In this document: in pieces, positions 1-6,550 of the stretch
Layout: every line of letters starts with the position of its first letter
Position numbering within the stretch: the stretch's first letter is position 1
Assembly (NCBI GenBank): GCA_002336985.1
Contig: DDFE01000242.1
Location: forward strand, 5,919-13,010
Length of the DNA: 7,092 bases
Direction of reading: 5' to 3'
From: Sphingomonadales bacterium UBA1936
GTDB lineage: Bacteria > Pseudomonadota > Alphaproteobacteria > Sphingomonadales > Sphingomonadaceae
Position numbers and translations under genes: made by a program
Notes under the pieces: model-generated
What the model was told of the DNA's origin: nothing
Databases searched by the model: none
What the model saw: only the letters and a program-made list of their open reading frames with translations

Positions 1-1116
1 CGGCAGGACGAAGGCGTCGCTGCCTATCGCCGCGCACTCGACCTGTCTCCCGCGCTGGGCGAAGTCTGGTGGAGCCTCGCCAATCTCAAGACCGTGCGAT
101 TCACCGCGGATGACGTGGCTGCGATGCAAAGTGCGCTCGCCCGCAACGATATTTCGGATGAAGACCGGTTCCACCTCGACTTCGCACTCGGCAAGGCATC
201 CGAAGATACGAAGGACTATGCGACGGCTTTCATCCATTATGCGAAGGGCAATGCGCTGCGTCGCGAGAGTATCGACTATTCTGCGGACGAGAATACGGCA
301 TTCGTCGATGCGAGCATCGCACTCTTCACGCCCGAATTTTTTGCCGGACGGGCTGGACTTGGCAGCACCTCATCCGCCCCGATCTTCGTCGTCGGCATGC
401 CGCGCGCAGGATCAACGTTGGTCGAGCAGATCCTGTCGAGCCACAGCTTGATCGAAGGGACGTCCGAACTGCCCGACATTCCCGCGCTCGCACGCTGGGG
501 CGGGAATTATCCCGAGCGGCTGGCCGAACTGCCGCCCGAACGCTGGTCCGAACTCGGCGACGAATATATCGCGCGGACACGCATCCAGCGCAAAACCGAC
601 AAGCCGTTCTTCATCGACAAGCTGCCTAACAATTGGGCCCATGTGCCGTTCATCCACCTGATCCTGCCGAACGCGATCATCGTCGACGCGCGGCGGCATC
701 CGCTCGGCTGCTGCTTTTCGAACTTCAAGCAGCATTATGCGCACGGGCAGGGGTTCAGTTACGCGCTCGACGACATCGGCCGCTATTACGCCGACTACGT
801 CCAGCTGATGGATCATATCGACCGGACGCTGCCGGGCCGCGTGCACCGTGTCATCTACGAGCGCATGGTCGATACGACCGAAGCGGAGGTCCGCGCGCTG
901 CTGCAGGCCTGCAATGTGTCGTTCGAGGAGGCATGCCTGCGCTTCCACGAAACCGAACGCGCCGTGCGCACAGCGTCGTCGGAACAGGTTCGCCGTCCGA
1001 TCTTTCGTGAGGGGACGGAAGGGTGGCAGGGCTTCGAACCCTGGCTCGACCCGCTCAAGGCGGCGCTCGGCGATGTGTTGACCGCCTATCCGGATGCACC
1101 GTCGTCACAGCGATAG
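1..1116 (+). CDS. TPR-containing PAPS-dependent sulfotransferase, 5' partial
   Basis: Frame 1 is open from the first base to TAG at 1114-1116, so 371 C-terminal residues are seen and the true start lies left of the window. The GTG at 94 is an internal Val, because the codons before it (AAYRRALDLSPALGEVWWSLANL) form a TPR helix pair. A second helical stretch follows (fragment residues about 50-85). The Sulfotransfer_3-type domain then begins. The 5'-phosphosulfate loop is GMPRAGSTLVEQIL at 132-145, with basic R135. The 3'-phosphate-binding segment is DARRHPLGCCFSNF at 229-242, with R231/R232 and S240. A late conserved block (VRTASSEQVRRPIF) is typical of bacterial TPR-sulfotransferases. The family transfers sulfate from PAPS to a hydroxyl or tyrosine-like acceptor. 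The acceptor here is unknown, and the TPRs suggest a protein partner. It lies 111 nt before the receptor gene, a pairing I recall as frequent in sphingomonads. Family is confident; substrate is not. Confidence 0.93.
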   Translation, partial: RQDEGVAAYRRALDLSPALGEVWWSLANLKTVRFTADDVAAMQSALARNDISDEDRFHLDFALGKASEDTKDYATAFIHYAKGNALRRESIDYSADENTAFVDASIALFTPEFFAGRAGLGSTSSAPIFVVGMPRAGSTLVEQILSSHSLIEGTSELPDIPALARWGGNYPERLAELPPERWSELGDEYIARTRIQRKTDKPFFIDKLPNNWAHVPFIHLILPNAIIVDARRHPLGCCFSNFKQHYAHGQGFSYALDDIGRYYADYVQLMDHIDRTLPGRVHRVIYERMVDTTEAEVRALLQACNVSFEEACLRFHETERAVRTASSEQVRRPIFREGTEGWQGFEPWLDPLKAALGDVLTAYPDAPSSQR

Positions 1117-1131
1117 TGACATAACTGCCAC

Positions 1132-1146
1132 TGTTGCGCCGCAACA
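1132..1146. promoter_or_regulatory. Perfect 15-bp dyad, candidate operator
   Basis: TGTTGCG, one central C, then CGCAACA: seven bases each side are exactly complementary. It lies 16 nt after the sulfotransferase stop and 81 nt before the receptor start. The one-base centre does not suit an RNA hairpin and no T-tract follows, so a dimeric DNA-binding protein site fits better than a terminator. The regulator is unknown; no regulator gene is in the window. Confidence 0.4.
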
Positions 1147-1168
1147 TGACGTTCCCGTTACATTGCCG

Positions 1169-1197
1169 TTGACGTCGTTTCGTTCGCGTTAGACGCT
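1169..1197 (+). promoter_or_regulatory. Weak candidate sigma-70-type promoter for the receptor gene
   Basis: TTGACG at 1169-1174 matches the -35 consensus in five of six bases. The best -10 at usual spacing is poor (TAGACG at 1190-1195, 15-nt spacer, or GACGCT at 1192-1197, 17-nt spacer). CATAAT at 1204-1209 is a much better -10 by sequence, but it is too far from this -35 and would leave a leader of only about a dozen bases. The receptor probably has its own promoter in the 1117-1227 gap, but the exact site is uncertain. Confidence 0.25.
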
Positions 1198-1214
1198 GTG
1201 CCCCATAATCGAAA

Positions 1215-1221
1215 AAGGGGG
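1215..1221 (+). promoter_or_regulatory. Ribosome binding site that fixes the receptor start
   Basis: AAGGGGG ends six bases before the ATG at 1228, close to ideal Shine-Dalgarno spacing. The upstream in-frame GTG at 1198 has no such element and would add MPHNRKRGSF in front of an otherwise standard signal peptide. This site therefore supports ATG 1228 as the start. Confidence 0.7.
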
Positions 1222-1227
1222 TCTTTC

Positions 1228-3669
1228 ATGACTGCGCGCCGTACCTTCTCCTCGATCCTGCTGGCGACCACGGTATTGGCCGGTGCTCCTGCGATCGCAC
1301 AGACTCCGGCATCCACAGACACGGGCGACGAGATCATCGTCACCGCGCAGAAGCGCGAGGAAAGCCTGCAGAACGTGCCGATCAGCATCCAGGCGATCGG
1401 GACCAAGAAGCTCGACCAGCTCAACGTTGCGAGCTTCAACGACTATGCGGCGCTGCTTCCCAGCGTGTCATTCCAGTCGGGAACGCCCGGCGCGACCCAG
1501 GTTTATATGCGCGGCATCGCGAGCGGCGGCGACGGAAACCACTCCGGCTCGCTTCCGGCTGTCGGTATCTACCTCGACGAACAGCCCGTCACGACGATCG
1601 ACGGCGCGCTCGACGTTCATATCTACGACATCGCCCGCATCGAGAGCCTGAGCGGTCCGCAGGGCACGCTCTATGGCGCGTCGTCGGAAGCGGGCACGAT
1701 CCGCATCATCACGAACAAGCCCTCTACCGCCGGCTTCGAAGGTCGCGTGGATGGTGAGATCAACACGGTCAACAAGGGCGGCGTCGGCGGCAAGTTGGAG
1801 GGGATGGTCAACCTGCCCCTCGGCACCAATGCGGCCGTTCGCATCGTCGGATGGTACCAGCGTGATGCGGGCTATATCGACAACATCGCCGCGTCGCGGT
1901 CATTCATCATCCCGCCGGGAACGGTGCTGGCGCCGGGTTATACGGGCACGGTCAACAACGCGTCGCAGGTCGGCAAGGACATCAACACCACCGACATCGC
2001 GGGCGGACGTGCCGCGCTTAAGCTCGACCTCGATGAAAACTGGACTGCGACAGCGACCGTCATGGGGCAGGAAACCCGGACCAAGGGGCGCTTCAGTGTC
2101 CAGAACGGCCTGGGTGACCTCCAGGTCCAGACGTTCTTCCCCGAAAGCAGCACCGACCGCTTCATCCAGGCCGCGCTCACGATCCAGGGCAAGATCGGCA
2201 ATTGGGACCTGACCTATGCGGGCGCCTATCTCGACCGCAAGACCCACGCGGTCAGCGATTACACCGATTACGCCGAAGCCTATGACTCGATGTACGCCTC
2301 GTCGGGCGGCAACGCGGGCTATTTCAGCTTCGTGAACAACGCCGGGCAGACGATCGATCCACGGCAGATCATTGTCGGCGACGACCACTTCACCAAGATC
2401 AGCCAGGAACTGCGTGTCGCATCGCCCCAGGAAGACCGTTTCCGCGTCGTCGGGGGTGTGTTCGTCCAGCGCCAGACGCACTTGATCAAGCAGGATTACC
2501 AGGTTCCCGGCCTTGCGACCAACCGGTCGGTCAATGGTTACCCCGGTACCCTGTGGCTGACGCTGCAGGACCGCGTCGACCGCGACTATGCGGCGTTCGG
2601 TGAAGCAAGCTTCGACATCCTCGACAACCTGACGATCACTGCCGGTGGTCGCGCCTATATCTATGACAACACGCTGGAAGGGTTCAACGGCTTCGGCTTG
2701 CCGAGCGCTGTCGGGGGGCCGGGCGTAGGACGCTGTTTCACCACGGCGGGCGGTGCGCTCGTCGCGCCGACGGTGGCGGGCGGACCATGCACCAACATCG
2801 GGACGCAGGTGCTCGATTCAAACGGGGTCAAGACCTCAACCATCCTTCCCGCAAGCGCCACGGGGCAGGGCTTCACGCACAAGCTCAACCTGACCTGGAA
2901 ACCGACACCCGACCTGTTGTTCTATGGAACCTGGTCGCGCGGTTTCCGTCCGGGCGGTATCAATCGCCGGCCGGGGCTCCCTCCCTATGGCGCCGACTTC
3001 CTGACCAACTACGAGTTCGGGTGGAAGACGACGTTCATGGGCGGCAAGCTGCGTTTCAACGGCGCCGTCTACCAGCAGGAATGGGAAGGGTTCCAGTTCT
3101 CCTTCCTGGGCCTCAACAGCCTGACCCAGATTCAGAACGGCCCGAACGCACGTGTGCGCGGGGTCGAGGCGGATGTGACGGTCAGTCCGGTTTCAGGGCT
3201 GAGCATCACTGCGAGCGGTGCCTATACTGATGCGAAGACGATCACGGGTCTCTGCAAGGCCGCCAGCCCGCTGCCGGACTGCGGTGGCCCCGCCAACACC
3301 ACGTCGCCGATCGGCACGCGGTTGCCGATCACGCCGCAGTTCAAGGCGAGCGCGAACGCGCGGTATAGTTGGGACATGGGCAGCATCCAGCCGTTCATAC
3401 AGGGGTTGATCAGTCACCAGAGCTCGGCTTCGACCGACCTCCGCGTGGCACAGGCCGTGGCGCTGGGGCCGTTGCCAGCCTTCACGACGGGTAATCTGAG
3501 CGCGGGCGCAATGATCGGTTCGATCAGTACCGAAATCTATGTCGAGAACGTGACCGACGAGCGCGGGCAATTGTCGCGCAGCGTGCGATGCAGCGTCTGT
3601 TACCAACGGACCTATTCGAACCTGATAACACCGCGGACGATCGGGTTGCGGCTGGGCGCGAAGTTCTGA
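1228..3669 (+). CDS. TonB-dependent outer-membrane receptor
   Basis: The protein has 813 residues. A Sec signal peptide (residues 1-24: RR, hydrophobic core, then AIA before Q25) precedes a TonB-box-like DEIIVTAQKRE (34-44). The plug domain (about 50-165) ends with GPQGTLYGASSEAGTIRIIT (143-162), a hallmark of the family. The rest is a 22-strand-type barrel with alternating aromatic strands, and it ends PRTIGLRLGAKF with the terminal Phe expected for BAM-dependent insertion. The plug has S142 where many relatives have Arg before GPQG. There are six cysteines, in three close pairs (503/521, 676/685, 788/791). The family imports scarce ligands (siderophores, cobalamin, glycans, other organics) using TonB-ExbBD energy. 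The substrate is not identifiable here. There is no N-terminal FecR-signalling domain, so it is probably not a sigma-regulator transducer. The permease start follows after 4 nt, implying co-transcription. Confidence 0.95.
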   Translation: MTARRTFSSILLATTVLAGAPAIAQTPASTDTGDEIIVTAQKREESLQNVPISIQAIGTKKLDQLNVASFNDYAALLPSVSFQSGTPGATQVYMRGIASGGDGNHSGSLPAVGIYLDEQPVTTIDGALDVHIYDIARIESLSGPQGTLYGASSEAGTIRIITNKPSTAGFEGRVDGEINTVNKGGVGGKLEGMVNLPLGTNAAVRIVGWYQRDAGYIDNIAASRSFIIPPGTVLAPGYTGTVNNASQVGKDINTTDIAGGRAALKLDLDENWTATATVMGQETRTKGRFSVQNGLGDLQVQTFFPESSTDRFIQAALTIQGKIGNWDLTYAGAYLDRKTHAVSDYTDYAEAYDSMYASSGGNAGYFSFVNNAGQTIDPRQIIVGDDHFTKISQELRVASPQEDRFRVVGGVFVQRQTHLIKQDYQVPGLATNRSVNGYPGTLWLTLQDRVDRDYAAFGEASFDILDNLTITAGGRAYIYDNTLEGFNGFGLPSAVGGPGVGRCFTTAGGALVAPTVAGGPCTNIGTQVLDSNGVKTSTILPASATGQGFTHKLNLTWKPTPDLLFYGTWSRGFRPGGINRRPGLPPYGADFLTNYEFGWKTTFMGGKLRFNGAVYQQEWEGFQFSFLGLNSLTQIQNGPNARVRGVEADVTVSPVSGLSITASGAYTDAKTITGLCKAASPLPDCGGPANTTSPIGTRLPITPQFKASANARYSWDMGSIQPFIQGLISHQSSASTDLRVAQAVALGPLPAFTTGNLSAGAMIGSISTEIYVENVTDERGQLSRSVRCSVCYQRTYSNLITPRTIGLRLGAKF

Positions 3670-3673
3670 CGGT

Positions 3674-3703
3674 ATGAGCGGGAGCGAACCTTCTCCCGCT
3701 CGT
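3674..3703 (+). promoter_or_regulatory. Strong hairpin enclosing the permease start codon
   Basis: GAGCGGGAG (3676-3684) and CTCCCGCTC (3693-3701) are perfect complements around an 8-nt loop (3685-3692). A wobble pair U3675-G3702 and A3674-U3703 extend the stem across the whole ATG. No T-run follows, so it is not a standard intrinsic terminator. Its position just after the receptor stop suggests start-codon masking, attenuation, or mRNA 3'-end protection of the receptor message. The fold is seen in the sequence; the role is inferred. Confidence 0.5.
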
Positions 3704-4963
3704 CCCTTCGGGGTCTGGACGGCGGCGGCACTCGTCGTCGGCGGGATGATCGGCTCGGGCATTTTCGTAATGCCCGCCCAACTCGCGCCTTATGGCTGGA
3801 CCGGTCTGTTCGCGTGGTGTGTGGCGATCCCCGGTGCATTGCTGCTCGCATATGTGCTTTCGAAACTTGCGGCCGCCAAGCCGCAGGCGACGGGTGCCGT
3901 CGCCATCGTCGGCGATGCGCTCGGCCCGATGCCGGGGCTGCTCGTCGGATGGAGCTATTGGGTGGGCATCTGTTCGGCGAACGCGATCATCGCGCTGACC
4001 GCTATTCGTTATGCTGCGTCGTTTGTCCCGGCACTGACCGCCACACCGCTTGCGACGGCGCTGGGTGCGACGACACTGATCTGGGCGCTGACGGCGTTGA
4101 ATCTCGGCGGCGCGAAAGGGGCGGGCCGGTTCCAGGTGCTGACCACCGCCCTGAAACTGTTGCCACTGGTGGCGGTCGTGATCATCCTCGCCGGGCTGGC
4201 GGCCATGGAGCCGACCCGTTTCACGGCGGGCGGACACAAGGGTTTCGTCGCGGCCGATCTCACCACCGCCCTGACCCTTGCGTTCTTCCCGCTCGTCGGG
4301 TTCGAATGCGCCTGCCTTGCCGCTGAACGCGTCCGCGATCCCGCCCGTAACGTCCTGCGAGCAACGCTTTATGGCACGGCTCTGACCGGTTTATTGTACC
4401 TGATCATTTCCAACGGCGTGGTCTTCGCGCTTCCCGAATCCACTGTCGCCCATTCGGATGCGCCCATCGCCTATTTCGTGGAAAGCTTCTGGGGCCGGTT
4501 TGCCGGGCTTTCCGTCGCGGCATTCGCCTCCATCGCAGCGATCGGCTGTCTCAACGGCTGGGTACTGCTGCAGGGCGAATTGCCGCTCGGCATGGCGCGT
4601 AGCGGCCTGATGCCCGCGTTTCTCGCAAAAACCAGCGACCGCGATGTTCCGACCGCGGCGATCCTCATCTCCAGCGCCTTCGCAAGTTTCCTTGTCCTGT
4701 CAGGGGCGATCCCCGGGCTGACGGGTGTGCTGACCTTCATGCTACAGCTGACGACGGCTGCGACGGTCTGGCTTTATCTGGGCGCCTGTGTGGCAGCGTT
4801 GGTGCTGGGCGTCGTCCGGCCGGCGGCGGTCATCGGGCTGTTGTTCTCCGCATGGGTCCTGTGGGGCTCGGGCATGGAGGCGCTGGGCCTCAGTATCGTG
4901 CTGATGCTGACTGCCATTCCCCTCTACTGGTTGCGGCCGAAGCTAACTGAACAGCCTGCCTAA
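3674..4963 (+). CDS. APC-superfamily amino acid/polyamine permease (AdiC/PotE-like)
   Basis: The 429-residue protein has about 12 predicted membrane helices (roughly 14-36, 43-63, 86-117, 124-144, 155-178, 196-216, 232-253, 273-299, 326-345, 350-378, 383-399, 401-420), the usual APC size. The TM1 signature GGMIGSGIF (23-31) is the unwound substrate-binding turn. By alignment from memory with E. coli AdiC, Y95, E211 and W296 match Tyr93, Glu208 and Trp293, while F205 replaces the gating Trp202. The block ECACLAAERVRDPARNV (211-227) is also typical. The family exchanges or symports amino acids and amines at the inner membrane; the exact substrate is unknown. The gene starts 4 nt after the receptor stop with only a weak GAAG (3660-3663) as ribosome site, so translation may be coupled. 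Its start codon lies in a hairpin (3674-3703). Its end overlaps the opposing gene by 21 nt. No other workable start exists: the next Met (25) would destroy TM1. Confidence 0.9.
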   Translation: MSGSEPSPARPFGVWTAAALVVGGMIGSGIFVMPAQLAPYGWTGLFAWCVAIPGALLLAYVLSKLAAAKPQATGAVAIVGDALGPMPGLLVGWSYWVGICSANAIIALTAIRYAASFVPALTATPLATALGATTLIWALTALNLGGAKGAGRFQVLTTALKLLPLVAVVIILAGLAAMEPTRFTAGGHKGFVAADLTTALTLAFFPLVGFECACLAAERVRDPARNVLRATLYGTALTGLLYLIISNGVVFALPESTVAHSDAPIAYFVESFWGRFAGLSVAAFASIAAIGCLNGWVLLQGELPLGMARSGLMPAFLAKTSDRDVPTAAILISSAFASFLVLSGAIPGLTGVLTFMLQLTTAATVWLYLGACVAALVLGVVRPAAVIGLLFSAWVLWGSGMEALGLSIVLMLTAIPLYWLRPKLTEQPA

Positions 4964-6550
4964 CAGGCTCCGGTCCTTCAGGATTTCATGCGCCGCATTG
5001 TGCCCCGGCGCACCCGTTACGCCGCCGCCGGGATGCGTGCCCGCCCCGCACATATACAGTCCTTTGATCGGCGAGCGGTAGTCGCCGTGGCCCAGCACCG
5101 GCCGGGCCGACCAGAGCTGGTCGAGCGACATATGGCCGTGCATGATATCGCCGCCGATCAGGCCGAACTTGCGTTCGAGATCGAGCGGCGAATGGATTTG
5201 CCGCGCAATGATGGATGATTTGAAGTTCGGCGCGTGCTTGGTGACCGTATCGACGATCAGGTCGGCCGCCGCCTCGCGTTCATCGTCCCACGACCGGCCA
5301 TCCGGAAGCACGGGCGCGAATTGCTGGCAGAACAGGCTGGCGATATGCTGGCCCGGCGGCGCAAGGCTGTCGTCGATCGAGGTCGGGATTTTCATCTCGA
5401 CAATCGGCTCTTTCGACCAGCCGAATGCCTTCGCATCGGTAAAGGCCTTGTCCATGTAATCGAGCGTCGGCGAGATGATGATGCCGCAGGTGTGATGTTC
5501 GGCAACCGTCTTGCCCGGCAACACCGCGAAATCGGGTAATTCGCTCAGCGCAACGTTCATGCGGAACGTGCCGGACCCCGCCTTGTAATTGTCCATCCGG
5601 CGCGCGAATTCGGGCGTCATGTCGGCACGGTCGACCAACTGGCGATAAAGCAGGGCGGGGCCGACGTTGGCCGAGACGACCGGTGCGGCGATCTCCTCAC
5701 CGCTTTCGAGTTTGACGCCGGTGACGCGGTTGCCATCGACAAGCACCCTGGCGACCGGTGTTTCCAGGCTGATCTCGACACCCGCCTCGACGCAAGCCTC
5801 CGCCATGTAGCGCGTGATCGCGCCCATGCCGCCGACGCTGTGGCCCCACATGCCTTTCTTGCCGTTGATCTCGCCGAACACGTGATGAAGCAGGACATAG
5901 GCGCTGCCGGGCGTATCGGGGCTGGCGTAATTGCCGACCACCGCGTCGAAACCGAATGCGGCCTTGATATATTCGTTCTCGTACCAGCTATCGAGGAAGC
6001 TGCGTGCCGATTTGACGAACAGGTCCATGACATTGCGCTGCGCCTCGATATCCATGCCGACGAGGCGTTTACCCTGTGCCGCCGCCGCGATCAGGGCGCG
6101 GAGGCCGCCACCGGCGTTCGGCGGCGTCTTGAGCGCCATGTCGCGTAGCACCTCCGCGACCCGTTCCAACGCTTCCTCGTACTTGGGGAAGGTCTCGGCA
6201 TCCCTGGCACTGAACCGTGCGAATTCCGCTTGCGTCCGCGCCGTTCCGCCGCCGAGCTTCAGATAGCCGTCGTCGTGCGGGAAAAAGTTGCTGATCGTCC
6301 GCTCGATGATCCGCCAGCCGCGCTCGTGCAGGCGCATGTCATTGATGACCTTGGGGCGCAGCAGGCTGACGGTGTAGCTCGCGGTCGAATTGCGGAAACC
6401 CGGATGGAATTCTTCCGTCACGGCCGCCCCGCCGATGACGTCGCGGCGTTCGAGAACGCGGACCTTCAGCCCGGCACGCGCGAGGTAGAAAGCACAGACG
6501 AGCCCGTTGTGCCCGCCGCCGACGATGACGGCATCATATCTTTTGGTCAT
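4943..6550 (-). CDS. PYROXD2 / phytoene-desaturase-like FAD-dependent oxidoreductase
   Basis: The 535-residue protein begins with a Rossmann FAD-binding motif, VGGGHNG (10-16), with E34 after LKVRVLE as the ribose-binding acid and IGG at 39-41. Near the end, GGDIMHGHMSLDQLWSARP (466-484) and GLYMCGAGTHPGGGVTGAPG (497-516) are the C-terminal FAD-binding signatures of the COG1233 group, closest in style to animal PYROXD2. Length fits that family. Members are flavoproteins oxidising or desaturating C-C or C-N bonds. No carotenoid genes are near, so a true phytoene desaturase is unlikely. It follows the Rieske gene with an ATGA overlap and has only a weak ribosome site (GAAAG), so it is probably translationally coupled and in the same pathway. 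It is soluble by sequence: no signal peptide is seen. The exact reaction is unknown. Confidence 0.9.
   Translation of the reverse strand: MTKRYDAVIVGGGHNGLVCAFYLARAGLKVRVLERRDVIGGAAVTEEFHPGFRNSTASYTVSLLRPKVINDMRLHERGWRIIERTISNFFPHDDGYLKLGGGTARTQAEFARFSARDAETFPKYEEALERVAEVLRDMALKTPPNAGGGLRALIAAAAQGKRLVGMDIEAQRNVMDLFVKSARSFLDSWYENEYIKAAFGFDAVVGNYASPDTPGSAYVLLHHVFGEINGKKGMWGHSVGGMGAITRYMAEACVEAGVEISLETPVARVLVDGNRVTGVKLESGEEIAAPVVSANVGPALLYRQLVDRADMTPEFARRMDNYKAGSGTFRMNVALSELPDFAVLPGKTVAEHHTCGIIISPTLDYMDKAFTDAKAFGWSKEPIVEMKIPTSIDDSLAPPGQHIASLFCQQFAPVLPDGRSWDDEREAAADLIVDTVTKHAPNFKSSIIARQIHSPLDLERKFGLIGGDIMHGHMSLDQLWSARPVLGHGDYRSPIKGLYMCGAGTHPGGGVTGAPGHNAAHEILKDRSLLGRLFS
4953..4969. terminator. Possible bidirectional terminator hairpin between convergent genes
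   Basis: AGCCTG (4953-4958) and CAGGCT (4964-4969) are perfect complements around the 5-nt loop CCTAA, which contains the permease stop codon. It sits in and just beyond the 21-nt overlap where both transcripts end. The stem is short and neither strand has a clear T-tract (the minus strand has only TCAGTTAG), so termination may be weak or rely on Rho. Confidence 0.3.
6547..6550 (-). promoter_or_regulatory. ATGA stop/start overlap (translational coupling)
   Basis: On the minus strand the Rieske gene's TGA (6549-6547) shares bases with the oxidoreductase's ATG (6550-6548). This arrangement usually means ribosomes reinitiate, giving linked production of two proteins from one mRNA. Confidence 0.75.

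Noticed and set aside
412..948. 178-aa antisense reading frame within the sulfotransferase gene
   Set aside because: It mirrors conserved sulfotransferase motifs on the other strand and has no recognisable domain.
94..1116. Sulfotransferase starting at GTG 94
   Set aside because: The frame is open to base 1 and the upstream codons encode a recognisable TPR helix, so this GTG is internal and the gene is truncated by the window edge.
1132..1146. The dyad after the sulfotransferase as an intrinsic terminator
   Set aside because: A one-base loop cannot form with the full stem and no T-tract follows; a protein site is more likely.
1198..1227. GTG 1198 as start of the receptor
   Set aside because: It has no ribosome binding site, whereas ATG 1228 has AAGGGGG at good spacing and begins a canonical signal peptide.
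1900..2481. 193-aa antisense reading frame within the receptor gene
   Set aside because: It lies wholly opposite the barrel coding sequence and shows no family motif; a shadow frame.
3524..4237. 237-aa antisense reading frame across the receptor-permease junction
   Set aside because: Low-complexity, Arg/His/Gln-rich translation opposite two well-supported genes; typical of GC-rich shadow frames.
4943..6550. True carotenoid phytoene desaturase (crtI)
   Set aside because: C-terminal motifs look PYROXD2-like, the neighbour is a Rieske oxygenase and no other carotenoid gene is present.
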